64,000 nt of DNA from Centrapalus pauciflorus (GCA_020465985.1 JAANYP010004787.1:359823-423822); one strand, 5' to 3'; shown: positions 21,310 to 33,648, counted from the stretch's first letter. The notes: generated from the sequence alone by a model not told the origin. Made by a program: numbers and translations.

Positions 21310-21565
21310 TAATGCATGTACTGTTCAATGGTGATTTAATTCAAGTTTAATATTATTAAATAATTGTTTATATCTTTACATCAAATCATTAATCAAATCA
21401 TTAAATCAAATCATTATTAAATAAATGTTATTTTGTCAAATCATTATATATCAAATCAAAATCATTATACAATCATTGGGGTAATTAAAGTGTAATTAAG
21501 GGGGGGGGGGGGGGTGTATAATTAAAAAAAAAGGGGGTGTAGGAATAAGCATTGCCTTAACATAT

Positions 21566-24500
21566 CAGGATAAAAGGATTAGGTTCAAAAAAACATCAAT
21601 TATATAAAGATAATAGAATACACTTTTTTTGTGTGTGATAAATAAATGTTTGTTTAGTCCACAAAACATGATTGGTATTTTTATTGTCATTGAGTCATAT
21701 ATGTGAGTGTGTAGAGATGTAATATATGTATGTGTGTGTGTTTGTATAACAACAAATTGCTAATGATTTCAAATCAATATGATGTATTAGATTGCAATGC
21801 CATGGAGATTTGATTTTAGTATTTTACACTCCCATAGAGTAAATATATAACTAATTATTTGATTAATTTAATAAGAAAATAACAGTTAATTAATAGAGTA
21901 CGGTAACAATACTGCCTGCACAAAATAAACCCAATAAATAATTTGCAAACCTTGTAAAGAAGTTTGTGATTTTTTTATTTGGGATGCATGGCTGATAAGT
22001 CATGAATACCAATGTGTAAGTATAAAAAAATTGACCATTCTCCACCTGCATTTGCTTGTCCCGGCCAACTCAGTTTGATGCTTACAGTTCGATCATGATC
22101 TTCGTAATTCAAAATCTATCTATTTATACGGTTAAATAAGTAACTACTTTGTCATATGTCGACCCCACGTTTAATTCGCCACGTGTCAAAACGTCAATCT
22201 ATCAAATGTCATTACTAAAATTAAATTTGAATTAAAATCAAATCGAAATTAATTTTGTATAACCTAGTATAAAATAAAATATTTAAATTTAGAATAAATA
22301 TCTGCAGTTAGTTATTTTGGATCATGCATCTAGTATGGTACTATATGATGTGTTAGTTTCTAGTAAAAAAATCTTCTATTTTGAAGAACAAGAGAACGTA
22401 CCCATGTCAAATGTATAAAATTCAAAACTTTTTCTAATGAAATAAATATATTGTTACTCTTAAATATTTATAAATATCATAACCTCGCTCTAAAATTAAA
22501 TGTAAATGTAAATTTTCTTTAATTTATATATTAAATGCATAGATTTGAACATGAAACGCACACAATTTCACAAATGCATAAATTTATACATCAAATATAT
22601 TTTTGCACAAAATACACAAAATTTTCAGTGGTTTTGGCATCATCACAATAGTTAGAAGCTTTTATATAAACCTGACCTTATTATTATCTGATTTATTTTA
22701 TCTCTATCACGTTATAAATGTATTTCATTACAAAAATATCTCTCTCACATACAGCTCTGTGTGTGTGAGTGATCGTCAATAAAAGCCGGTGTGGCTATAA
22801 AAATACTTCAAGTGATGTTATTATTAAACCTTTAAAAAAGTCTGTATGACTTAATTCATAAGTGTAATAATTTATAAACTTGATTAATGGTTTTCAAAGA
22901 CATTCCTTAATTTTTTTCAAGCAGAATACTCACCCTTAATTTTTCTTTTAAATCTATGCATTTGTTTACGATAAGACTTGAACTTTCAACCTTATGATCC
23001 TCTGTAACACCTAGTACTGCTAGACTAGAATTTCTTTAATAACATTCATTATTAGTTGATTTTCAAACTTCCCTGGTTTTCTCTTGCATGTCTTTTTATG
23101 AATAAAAGATGGTCAAAAGAAGTTGTATTTCTATATATGATTAATATTGTTGATTACATAATCCACACTTGATGAAAATATGATTATGAAAGTACATATA
23201 CAATGCAGGCTTGAGATACCCATTTACATATATTGAAATTACATGATGTCTTAACCAAATATTTTTATTTCTCAAAACCAACGAATATAGAACCTTTGAT
23301 CTATGAACACTTTAACAAAGAATATATATATCTAGAAATAGACAAATCAGTGGGAGAAGTGTTTTCTTTTTGGTAACAATTATGTTCATCTAGTAGCCTA
23401 GATGTTGGAACTGGCTTTAGTTGAAATTAAAGATGTTTAATAGATGGCAAACAAAATAATGATGATCGAATGTGTGTTGGATAGTAGTTTAATATAAATT
23501 TAATATTAAAAAAAAAATAATAACTAACTTAAAAATTGTAAATAGTCGAATATATTGGTTGCAACTTTTAACTTGTTACCAATAAAAAAAATTACAAATA
23601 TAACCTAAGGATAATTCTAAACACGTTTCTTTCTGTTATTAATTTGCATGTATATCATTTCATTTTCATTCATATTTCTTTCTCATTTCTATCTCTATCC
23701 CTTATTCTTAATCAATTTTCCCAATCCTCTCTATCTCTCTCTCTCATTCATTTAGTAGGTAAGTAATGGATATTGACATGTTTGTCAAGAAGTTTTTGAG
23801 AGTTTTAGGTCTGTCATCTTTTGTTTTTTAAAAGCCTAAGCTCAAATTAACTTTCTTCGTAAAGATGTCATTTGAAGTTGGTGTTATTAATTAAGATCTC
23901 GCACTTGATTGTAGGCCGGATCGTACGATTCTAACTTCCTAAATGGATCCAAAAGAATATATAAGATGGTAAGCAGTATAGTATCAATAATACAAGCACA
24001 AGATCATTGTTAGGATCGGAAGTTTTAACGTATTTAAAATGATATAGCTCTTAAAAGCTATTTATAAATATTAACCCCAAGTCTCTAACCAAAATCGTTT
24101 GATGTAAAAGTATATATGATCCTTTGGAGAGGTTGAAAGGTAAAGGAAGAAGGCAGAAATGAATTAGTTTAAGTACGTAGCATAATTATGATTAGTTAAA
24201 GTAAATAAGGATACTATTAGCTGTCTAAAACATAAACAAAATCCGATCCCAAATCCTTATGCAAAATGAATGATATTAATTACAATAAACCCCGCATCAA
24301 GACAAAATGATTTCAAGGAGGGAGATTTTGTTGGGGAATGGAGCCATGGCACATGGCAGTCATGTGACACATGCAATGAGAGAGAGAGAGAACTCCCATG
24401 TTATTATCATCACTAAATCACTAATTAAACATAGTAGCTACCTCTAGGAATATTAGGTCAAACCCTTGACTAATTTATCCTATTTAATTATTAATTATCA

Positions 24501-27500
24501 ACCTACTCTACTCTACTTTTTGTCGGTCAATTATTTTCTATATAAAGCTTATTTTACGTTACCCTTTTAACTTCATTTATGTTTAATTCATTTCATGACT
24601 AATGCTGTATGCTATCTATGAATTACATACTTTTTCTTTCTATTTGCACATTTGATTTTGTCTAAAGCCGAGTTCCATTCGTTATAATGTTATATATTTT
24701 TAAAGGAATTAAAATACTTGAAATTTTGGAAATTTATTCAAAAATGAATATGAAATTCCGACGGCAACCTCTCGGGGCTTGAGGCATATACAAATCGCTC
24801 TCTACAATGTCTTGCAACACAACGGCAACAACCATGCAATTAAGTAATTTCAATGTGTTGTATGAATTTTTCTTCAAGCAGACGTGAAATCCTTTCATGG
24901 AATGAATGCTCATTTTCCATCATTAAGGAACAGAAAGACTGGAATCTAATTCTTCTTGTTTTTAAACAGAATACAATAATGTTCGAAAGTGTTGGAATTG
25001 GATTCCAATTTCCCATTCTATAAACAAGTGCCCCCTAAGTATTACCAGTGATGAACTCCTTATTGTAACAACGAAATAAGCTGGTAAATGACTCAAAGTT
25101 AATACTTAAATATAAACTTATACTACTATTAGAGTTATTATAATTATTTATTATAAATTTTACTTATATTATTTATGCATATTCTCCTTACCCATATATA
25201 CAATATTACACAAAAAAGATTGTTATTCATAATTGTTGATAAAATATAACATATATTATTTTAAGCTTAGTCAAATCATATATATTAATTACAAATAAAT
25301 AGCTTAAGCATTATTTTTTAGAACATTTGAAATATATTTGGGTCCAAAATTTATTTCATATATACTGTTAATTTTATTTTTTTTAAAATCTACAGGGTCC
25401 AATAAACCCCACCACCTAAGCCTTAGAATAGTCCACGAGTGGCATCATATATATATTCTTAAACTTACAACTTATGCACATCAATGATTTCTGTTTATTT
25501 TGTACCTAAATCTTATGTATGAATCACAAATAATTAGATACCATGCCAGAAAACAACTCCTTGAAGTCATTGGCCTTAACATCTACAAGTTGCATAAATG
25601 TATTGCTTTAAATTGACAACTCACAAACCATTTACATAATGTAATTTTTTAAATCAATTTATAAGATTAAATACAACTAGCAAAAACTTAAATGATCGAG
25701 ACTATTTCCGGTCATATTTTGTTAGTTAATTACTACTTTTGATCATATATAAAAAATGTAACCGCTATTGTTATGGTATCAAACTTAATATATGAAATGG
25801 TGTAGTACAAATTTGTCACGAGGCATTATCATATCTAGAAATTTTTGTACAGTTAGTTTGTCGTTTAGAACATCTATGAAAATAAATAATCATTTACGGT
25901 ATTTTTCTATCCTGATCCAATCTTACAAAAACAAACACAATCTTTAAAAGAATTTCGATTTCGGTAACTTTTTTTTTAAATTATATCTTGGCCGGATATA
26001 TTTAAGAATCTAATAATTGTAACTAAAGTTTTTTGAAAAATAAATGACAACGATGTAAACCCGTCGGGATACCCTAATAAATCAATTAAACGATCATACA
26101 TGTACTTCATTGAAAATACCAATTTTATTATTTAAATACATAGATGGAGGTGTAAGAATTAAGAAAATGAGCTTGTTATCGATTTTTTTATAATTAATCT
26201 GATAACTAGTAATTATTGGTTGCATGTATAATAACATTACCAAAATTAAAGAAACCATCTAACAATTGCAATAAATGTTTTTCTAATATATGAAACGTGA
26301 CATAATTATGGGCTACATAAAATTTGGGTCCTCGGCTTTAATGGGAGGAAAAATAAAATAAAGCTATGAATGAAATTTGATACAAACAATTTGTATTTTA
26401 TAAAATAAACTTTTTTTATTAAACATTTAGCATGTCATGAAAAATTAATTTAGCTATTTTATATTGAGTAAAATGCGTATTAAATTGGATTGTTTTACAA
26501 AATATAGTGTGAATCTTACGTTATGTACGATCGCCTATTGAAAATATAAATACAGCACTATTGATTAAGTGATTAACAACTTAATTAAATCACCATGCAG
26601 TAATGCATGCATATATATAATATTACAAAATAGTAATTTATTCATGGTAAGGTAATGTTAGAATTTAAATTTTTTTGAATTAAATGATGAATTTTGAACA
26701 CGCTATTTTGATATTTATGTTGACTAATTACCGATTATATCAATTAAAAAAATATTTTGTCATTTAAAAGATTTTTAAAATAACTTATGACAACTAAAAT
26801 TTAATTATTCATTTTAGTGTTATTATATAAAATATAACTGTTTATTTTTAATTAAATCAATTATAAAGTTTAATTCTTTGTGTTATTATTAACATTTCAA
26901 TAATGTAAAGTAGTTATAATTAAAAAAAAATCATTACAATAATTGATATGAAATATAACTGCATAATAATAGATATAGGAATAAGTAATAAAATTCATTT
27001 TTAATTTAATAGAGATAAATCTGTAATAATTATATTAAATTTTATAAATAACTAATTAAAAGATTATTTAACGATTAATTTACAAAATAACCAATCCTAA
27101 AACTTTAATTATGAATCGTCAGTTTTGGAATATTCAATTCCTACATTTAATTGACTATTTTTTAAAATATTTTGAAATGTCATTAGTTCTTTACACAATG
27201 ACAAACACAACTTATACGTAATAATCAAAATAATATTTTCAGAAAGTTTAATTATTTAATTTGATTAAATTAATAAAAATAAGAAACTATAACTATTGAT
27301 TATTTTCGCGAGAGAGCAAATGTTAAGCTCAACCGTCGGATCATGGGTCCGCAATATAAAACTAAAACAAATTATAAAGTTTTTAAAAATATACAAACAC
27401 ACATTATATTATCATAATTAACTAAAAATATCATCGAGTATTCAAACAAAACAACCCGGGGTAACGCACGGAAATTTTTTAGTTAAATTACGGTTATATT

Positions 27501-28041
27501 AGAAAACTAAATAAGGAAAGAATGTGACTTGATCCTTATTCCTAGGGAAACACACAAGGCAATGTTGAAAAAATAAAACCTTAAATTAAGGAAGTATTTG
27601 GAGCACAAATTTATGAAAATTCATGAAAGATTTAAACTAGGATGTGTTTGACATGAGAACGAATATATCTACGTTGTATTTTACAAAAAAAGTGATGATA
27701 AAAAAATTAAAATGAAGTAAAAAAACAATCATATGATTTAAATATAAAAATGAAATTTTGTTTGTTACAATGATAATCATATGATTATCAAACCGCATGC
27801 ATCCTCTCATAAAACTCATTTGGATCAAAAACATGATCTCTAAACTACTAGACGACATGTGAAGATGATTGAATTGAATGGCTAAACTAAAGCCCTAATC
27901 CTAGCTATCACATATTGGGGACTTACAGTTTCCTTTGATAAAGAACAACTTTCGAATGATGAACGAATGTTAACACCCCAATTATGGAGCGTTCCTTGAC
28001 GTACTTGTCATGTATCAAAAGCACCAGCCTCGATCTCATTT
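21566..28041. other. 6.5-kb gene-free AT-rich spacer
   Basis: I find no gene. Notable bits: a (TG)-rich patch near 21725; a Helitron-like 5' start ATCTATTTATACGGTTAAAT near 22117 without a matching 3' end; a polypyrimidine stretch of TCTC near 23730-23755; a GAGAGA patch near 24380; and a possible decayed Helitron 3' end (CCCGGGGTAACGCACGG then TTTTTTAGT) near 27455-27482. Confidence 0.45.
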
Positions 28042-28046
28042 GCGAT

Positions 28047-28181
28047 TGATAGAGCAGATCTTATAGCTTAGGAAAGTTGTTACAAAATTGTTGTACTATC
28101 CTTATTTATGTGTACTGATGTATTATATATTTAATTCAATGAAATACTTCTCAATAAGATGAGATTTCTAAAACCCTAATA
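28047..28181 (+). repeat. 5' LTR of copia element
   Basis: 135 bp, TGATAGAGCAGATC... to ...AAACCCTAATA. It differs from the 3' LTR at one position (ATACTTCTC versus ATACATCTC). A TATA-like TATATAT lies near 28124. The terminus is TG...TA, not the usual TG...CA. Confidence 0.97.
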
Positions 28182-28190
28182 TGGTATCAG
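28182..28190 (+). promoter_or_regulatory. Primer-binding site, initiator-Met tRNA type
   Basis: TGGTATCAG immediately follows the 5' LTR and matches the start of the usual plant copia site, TGGTATCAGAGC, complementary to the 3' end of initiator methionine tRNA. Confidence 0.9.
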
Positions 28191-28243
28191 CCTAATACGC
28201 TCCTGGCCGTCTTTCTCTGCCCTCTTCTTGTTCGTTGAATTCC

Positions 28244-31200
28244 ATGGCTGCCAAATCTGATTCCTTCGACTCCCCTCTACCTCTCTCTACCATTCTGCAT
28301 ATGATCACCATTAAGCTTTCATCCTCAAATTATCTCTTATGGCGTCGACAAATGATCCCTCCTCTTGGTTACCAGAAATTAACTGGTTACATTGATGGAT
28401 CTGTCCCTCCTCCGCCAACCACCATTGTTACAGACAATATCTCCAATCCCAACCCTGCATACATCTCGTGGCTTGAATGTGATCAACGTGCTCTCATTCT
28501 TATTCAATCATCGCTATCTGAAGAAGCAATCGCCGAAACATTCGGTCATAATACTGCTTATGATGTTTGGACAGCATTGGAAACCACCTACAGCCATGAT
28601 TCTATCGAACGGGTTCATACTCTTCGTGACTCTCTTCGTCTTCTCCAGAAAGGTTCATCCCCTGTTGCTGAATATGGTAGAAAATTTAAAGCCATTTGTG
28701 ATCAACTTAATGCCATTGGTCACTCTCTTGATGAAGCAGACAAAATCCATTGGTTTCTGTCAGGCCTTGGTTCCTCCTTTGAAACTTTTTCCACTACTCA
28801 GCGTTTGATGCGACCACGTTCTTCATTTCGTGATCTTCTCAATCAAGCTGAAGGTCACGAATTATTTCTATCCACCATCACCAGTAATGCTCCTTCTCCT
28901 GTTGCCTTCAATGTTGTATCATCTGGACGTGGTTCCTCCTCACGGGGCCGTGGTCGTGGAAGTTCTTCCCGAGGCCGTGGTCGTGGCAATTTTTCTCGAA
29001 GGCCTCCTCATTGTCAACTATGTCGTAAGGATGGTCATTATGCCAATCACTGTCCTGATTTAAGTTCCTATGCCAGTCGCTCTTCTTCTCTGGATGCTAA
29101 TTTAGCACAAGCTTTTCAAGCTCAGTGCAATCTTTCTCCTACCTCGCCGGACTGGTTTGTTGATTCTGGCGCATCATCCCACATGACTGCCTCTACTTCA
29201 AATCTGGATTCGGTCTCCACTTATTCTGGTAATGAGAGGGTCTTCTTTGGTAATGGTAATTCTTCTTCTATCTCTCATATTGGCACATCATCTATTTCTC
29301 CCACTATTAATTTACTTGATGTACTTGTGGTTCCGCATCTTACGAAAAATCTTCTATCTATCAGCAAACTTACTCATGATAACCCCGTTGATGTTGTATT
29401 TTCTGATGGTGTGTTCACAATTCAGAATCGGATCACAAAGGAGCCTCTAGCTCACGGACGAAGTAAGGATGGTTTATATGTTTTGCACCACAGTCAACAT
29501 GCCTTCTTAGCAAGCGTCTCTTCTAGACAATTACGAGCATCATATGATCTTTGGCACAGTCGATTAGGGCATGCTTCCTTTCATATTATTTCTTTGCTTA
29601 ATAGACTAGGAAACTTATCTGTTACTTCTATTTTACCGAATCCAAGGGTTTGTAATTCATGCCAATTATCTAAAAGTAAACGTTTACCTTTTGATCTTAA
29701 TTCTAAACGTTCATTGCATGTTCTGGACTTGATACATTGTGACTTATGGGGCCCCTCTCCCATTGTTTCCACGGATGGGTATCGTTATTATGTCGTATTT
29801 ATAGATGACTTCTCTAGATTCTCTTGGTTTTATCCGCTAAAGGCCAAGTCTGATTTTTATGGAGTTTTACAAGCATTTGTTAACCTGGTTCAAACTCAAT
29901 TTTCATGCAAAATCAAAGTTTTTCAGTCTGATGGAGGAACTGAGTTTGTAAACCACCAAGTTCGCACTTTATTTATGGACAATGGCACACTTCATCGTTT
30001 CTCTTGTCCTTACACGCCGCAACAAAATGGCCGTGCTGAGAGGAAACATCGTCACATCACTGAAACTGGTTTGGCAATGATGTTTAATGCTCATGTTCCC
30101 GCATCTATGTGGCCACATGCCTTTGGTTCGGCCACTTATATCATAAATCGCTTACCAACAAAACTTTTGGCAAATAAGTCTCCGTATGAGCTTCTGTTCT
30201 CCTCTACGCCAAACTATGGAAATTTCAAAGTTTTTGGAAGCTGTGTGTATCCATATCTTCGGGACTATTCCATCCACAAGCTTGCTCCTCGCAGCTCTCC
30301 ATGTGTGTTCATCGGGTACTCTACTCAATATAAAGGCTACCGTTGTTTGGATCTGTCCACCAACCGCATATATATCACGTGTCATGCTCAATTTGATGAA
30401 ACATGCTTTCCATTTGCGGGACTTCCCTCAAACACTGTTTCTGCTCAGCTTATTTTCTCCACTTACTGTGATGGTGTTTCCAGACCAACCAACCTTCCAC
30501 CACCGCTAGTCTCCTCGCCAACAGCACCCATTGACATGCTAGTTAGTCCTAGCAACGCTTCCACCACTCCATGCACTCTCTGTCCGGACCAGTTGAACTG
30601 CTCCTCGTCTCAAGCTTCTACTGCTACTTCCACTTCATCAATTGTTGATGACACATCTGTTGCTGCTACACCTCCAGCTTCATCACCTGCGGCTTCTTCA
30701 TTCAACCCAACACCTTCCTCTCCTGCATCTGTTCACCCGATGATCACACGAGCTCGTGCTGGTACTTTTAAACCACGCCACATTGCTGATTTATCACATC
30801 TCTTCTCTTCACCTCTTCCTCAAGCATTATTTGCTACTAAAGAACCACGAGGTTTCAAATCCGCTGCCAAAAATCCCAAGTGGTTCAATGCCATGAATGA
30901 AGAAATGGCTGCCTTACATCGGAATGCAACTTGGGAACTTGTCCCTCGTCCGAAAACCTCAAATGTTGTTGGCTCAAAATGGGTTTTTCGTACCAAATTT
31001 CATGCTGATGGTACTGTTGATCGATTTAAGGCTCGTCTTGTTGCACAAGGCTTCACACAAGTTCCAGGTCTTGATTACTTTGCTACCTTCAGTCCGGTTG
31101 TCAAATCATCTACAGTTCGAATTGTCCTTTCTCTTGCACTACTTAACAAATGGGATCTTCATCAGCTAGACGTCAAAAACGCCTTTCTAAATGGCACTCT

Positions 31201-32386
31201 AACGGACACTGTTTTCATGGAACAACCACCTGGTTTTATTGATCCCCGCTTCCCGAATCATGTGTGCCATCTTAAAAAAGCTTTGTATGGGCTCAAACAA
31301 GCCCCGCGTGCCTGGTTTGAACGTCTCAGCACATTTCTCATCACTCTTGGTTTCGTTTGTAGTAGAGCTGACACATCTTTATTTGTCTTCAAACGTGATT
31401 CTTGTGTCCTTTATCTTTTGGTGTATGTCGATGATATCATACTCACTGGCAATCATGCATCAACGATACAACGTTTCATCTCTCGGCTCCACACCGAATT
31501 CTCTATTACTGATCTTGGTCGCTTAAATTACTTCTTAGGACTGGAAGTTTCTTATACTGATAATGGCTTATTTCTTAGTCAGACCAAGTATGCTCATGAC
31601 ATTCTCACTCGGGCTAAGTTACTTGATGTGAAGCCTGTTGGTACCCCTCTTTCTACTACAACTTATTTTACCACTCAAGGCACTCCTTTCTCGGATCCAA
31701 CCTTATATCGATCATTGGTTGGAGCTCTTCAATATCTCACCATCACAAGGCCTGATCTTTCCTATGCTGTCAATCAAGTCAGTCAGTTCCTTCATGCTCC
31801 AACTGATGACCACTTTCAAGCCGTTAAGCGTATTCTTCGCTATGTTAAGGGTACCTTATCCTATGGTCTCACCTTTCAACATTCGCCTTCTTCGACTGTT
31901 CTTGGCTACTCAGATGCTGATTGGGCACGTTGTATTGAGACCCGACGTTCAACGTATGGGTATTCTATTTTTCTAGGAGGGAACCTTGTTTCTTGGAGTG
32001 CAAAGAAACAACCTACTGTTTCTCGTTCCAGCTGTGAATCAGAGTATCGGGCTTTGGCAAATACAGCAGCTGAAATTGTTTGGATTACTCATCTGTTACG
32101 CGAATTACATGTTCTGCCTTGTTCTCGTCCTACTCTCCTATGTGACAATCGTAGTGCTTTATTTCTCAGTCAAAATCCCGTTTCTCACAAACGGGCAAAA
32201 CATATTGACATTGATTATCATTTTGTCAGGGAACTCGTTCTCTCTGGTCAGCTTCTCACTAAATTCGTTCCTACTCATCTTCAAGTTGCAGATATATTTA
32301 CAAAGAGTCTTCCTCGTCCTCTATTTGAGGAATTTCGCACCAAGCTTCGTGTGGGTCCTCCCCCCACTTCGCTTGCGGGGGGGTGA
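28244..32386 (+). CDS. Copia gag-pol polyprotein
   Basis: 1,380-residue single-frame polyprotein for retrotransposition, starting at the ATG at 28244; the frame opens nine bases upstream only at a TTG. Domains in order: retrotransposon gag (SSSNYLLWRRQM onward); an arginine/glycine-rich patch; a CCHC zinc knuckle CQLCRKDGHYANHC near residue 257; aspartic protease WFVDSGASSHMT with DSG near 307; GAG-pre-integrase LWHSRLGHAS; integrase with DLWGPSP, SDGGTEF and NGRAERKHR supplying the D, D and E; reverse transcriptase with LDVKNAFLNG and YVDDIILTG (near 1061); RNase H with SDADWA, SCESEY and DNRSA. The order protease-integrase-RT-RNase H is diagnostic of Ty1/copia. No stop or frameshift is seen. 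The stop codon TGA is the first three bases of the 3' LTR. Confidence 0.97.
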   Translation: MAAKSDSFDSPLPLSTILHMITIKLSSSNYLLWRRQMIPPLGYQKLTGYIDGSVPPPPTTIVTDNISNPNPAYISWLECDQRALILIQSSLSEEAIAETFGHNTAYDVWTALETTYSHDSIERVHTLRDSLRLLQKGSSPVAEYGRKFKAICDQLNAIGHSLDEADKIHWFLSGLGSSFETFSTTQRLMRPRSSFRDLLNQAEGHELFLSTITSNAPSPVAFNVVSSGRGSSSRGRGRGSSSRGRGRGNFSRRPPHCQLCRKDGHYANHCPDLSSYASRSSSLDANLAQAFQAQCNLSPTSPDWFVDSGASSHMTASTSNLDSVSTYSGNERVFFGNGNSSSISHIGTSSISPTINLLDVLVVPHLTKNLLSISKLTHDNPVDVVFSDGVFTIQNRITKEPLAHGRSKDGLYVLHHSQHAFLASVSSRQLRASYDLWHSRLGHASFHIISLLNRLGNLSVTSILPNPRVCNSCQLSKSKRLPFDLNSKRSLHVLDLIHCDLWGPSPIVSTDGYRYYVVFIDDFSRFSWFYPLKAKSDFYGVLQAFVNLVQTQFSCKIKVFQSDGGTEFVNHQVRTLFMDNGTLHRFSCPYTPQQNGRAERKHRHITETGLAMMFNAHVPASMWPHAFGSATYIINRLPTKLLANKSPYELLFSSTPNYGNFKVFGSCVYPYLRDYSIHKLAPRSSPCVFIGYSTQYKGYRCLDLSTNRIYITCHAQFDETCFPFAGLPSNTVSAQLIFSTYCDGVSRPTNLPPPLVSSPTAPIDMLVSPSNASTTPCTLCPDQLNCSSSQASTATSTSSIVDDTSVAATPPASSPAASSFNPTPSSPASVHPMITRARAGTFKPRHIADLSHLFSSPLPQALFATKEPRGFKSAAKNPKWFNAMNEEMAALHRNATWELVPRPKTSNVVGSKWVFRTKFHADGTVDRFKARLVAQGFTQVPGLDYFATFSPVVKSSTVRIVLSLALLNKWDLHQLDVKNAFLNGTLTDTVFMEQPPGFIDPRFPNHVCHLKKALYGLKQAPRAWFERLSTFLITLGFVCSRADTSLFVFKRDSCVLYLLVYVDDIILTGNHASTIQRFISRLHTEFSITDLGRLNYFLGLEVSYTDNGLFLSQTKYAHDILTRAKLLDVKPVGTPLSTTTYFTTQGTPFSDPTLYRSLVGALQYLTITRPDLSYAVNQVSQFLHAPTDDHFQAVKRILRYVKGTLSYGLTFQHSPSSTVLGYSDADWARCIETRRSTYGYSIFLGGNLVSWSAKKQPTVSRSSCESEYRALANTAAEIVWITHLLRELHVLPCSRPTLLCDNRSALFLSQNPVSHKRAKHIDIDYHFVRELVLSGQLLTKFVPTHLQVADIFTKSLPRPLFEEFRTKLRVGPPPTSLAGG
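32376..32383 (+). promoter_or_regulatory. Polypurine tract of copia element
   Basis: A run of G residues directly before the 3' LTR, the expected position for the primer of plus-strand DNA synthesis. It is also translated as the last glycine codons of the polyprotein. Confidence 0.7.
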
Positions 32387-32518
32387 TAGAGCAGATCTTA
32401 TAGCTTAGGAAAGTTGTTACAAAATTGTTGTACTATCCTTATTTATGTGTACTGATGTATTATATATTTAATTCAATGAAATACATCTCAATAAGATGAG
32501 ATTTCTAAAACCCTAATA
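32384..32518 (+). repeat. 3' LTR of copia element
   Basis: 135 bp, equal in length to the 5' LTR with one mismatch, followed by the GCGAT duplication. Confidence 0.97.
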
Positions 32519-32523
32519 GCGAT

Positions 32524-33573
32524 AAACATCTACATTTGAAGATATATAATACCACACATGTACATAAAACATCGTTATTACAAATGTTTTGTTTGGTTTG
32601 ACAAACCGAGTTAAAAAAAAAAAAAGAAGAAGAAGAAGAAAGATACATCATAAATATACATATAAAAATCGTAAATCGAAACAATTCATGGCTTTTAGAA
32701 TAGAACCGGGCCTAATTAACCTAGTACGGATTTAAATTTTGATCAAAATAAATTGTATTTATTAGTATAGTGTTGGAGTGGAGTGGAGTGGAGTGGATGC
32801 AAACCACAGGAGGTGATATACATTAAAATTACATACATGCTGCTGCTTTTAGCATGTGTAGGTGTAAAAGAGGGCCTGACCTGAAATTATTCTATTCGGC
32901 CTCATTGTTTCTCCCTCCACAACCCACATACCATAGATAGATAGGACAAAACAAAACATGATACATACAACCTCTTTTTTTTATCTTATTTTAACTTAAT
33001 ACAACGTGATTCAAATTTACCATACCATTTCTTTTACTTTTATACAGTAACATAATTCTAAGGGCGAATTTATTATTATCCTTTAAAAACCAAATTACTA
33101 TCATAGGAAAATATTGAAAGAAAAATAAAATACAATTATACAAAGTGTAATTAACAAAATACGTTGTTATATGTACACCCCCTTCCTCACATGATTTTTG
33201 TTAATAACGTAATATCCTATTATTAAAAGTTAATCTTCTCTCACGTTAAAAAGGGAATGTGTGATTAGCAATTGATGGGTGTGCATATGGAATTAACTTT
33301 TTTTAAGGTATTAAAATTGGTGGTATATTGGGCAAAGTTATTTATGAATTATGTGTAGTGTAGGTTTGCATGTGGTTCTACGGCTTGCCTGTTTCAGCTT
33401 CACCAGACACCACCAGGTTTTAATATTCTCACTCTAGTCTCCAATATTAATTATTTTACAAACATAATAACATACTCATAGTCTCATACATATATATATT
33501 TTTCAAAATAACAGCCAGTAAAACCCATCTGTCTTTACACCCTTTCTTTCTTTCTTTCTTTTTTTTTTTTTTT
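32524..33573. other. Spacer and upstream region of the kinase-regulator-like gene
   Basis: No gene seen. It holds a GAA-rich patch near 32625, a short pentanucleotide repeat GGAGT near 32775-32800, and a pyrimidine tract of repeated TTTC then T from about 33543 that leads to the TATA-like sequence of the next gene. Confidence 0.5.
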
Positions 33574-33584
33574 TATATATATAC
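33574..33584 (+). promoter_or_regulatory. TATA-like box of the kinase-regulator-like gene
   Basis: TATATATATAC, about 65-75 bp before the ATG at 33649, following a long CT-rich tract. The leader between them contains an (AC)n repeat. Confidence 0.5.
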
Positions 33585-33648
33585 ATACCCACTGCACACA
33601 CACAACTCTCTCACACACACACACACACACACAAGACGCTCCTCCATA

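Larger units (their letters stand above)
18623..21556 (+). mobile_element. Mutator-like element with OTU-type gene, DDE core deleted
   Basis: Terminal inverted repeats start GGCAATACTAAATATACACC on the left and, inverted, GGCAATGCTTATTCCTACAC on the right; 9-bp flanks TTAACATAG (18614-18622) and TTAACATAT (21557-21565) agree at 8 of 9 positions, the usual Mutator duplication size. The left subterminal region (about 18725-18945) repeats a roughly 70-bp unit with GGTGGGGCCCAC and CATACACCCCCC. Near the right end is a run of about 16 G. The gene within reads left to right. Confidence 0.88.
28047..32518 (+). mobile_element. Ty1/copia LTR retrotransposon, apparently intact
   Basis: A 4,472-bp element bounded by the 5-bp target duplication GCGAT (28042-28046 and 32519-32523). 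It has two 135-bp LTRs, a primer-binding site directly after the left LTR, a G-rich purine tract before the right LTR, and one uninterrupted gag-pol reading frame. Very short LTRs and a single mismatch between them point to a recent insertion, though 135 bp is too little for dating. Confidence 0.97.

Noticed and set aside
22117..22335. Short Helitron from 22118 to a CTAGT at 22331
   Set aside because: The 5' start looks right, but no hairpin precedes that CTAGT, so the 3' end is not supported.
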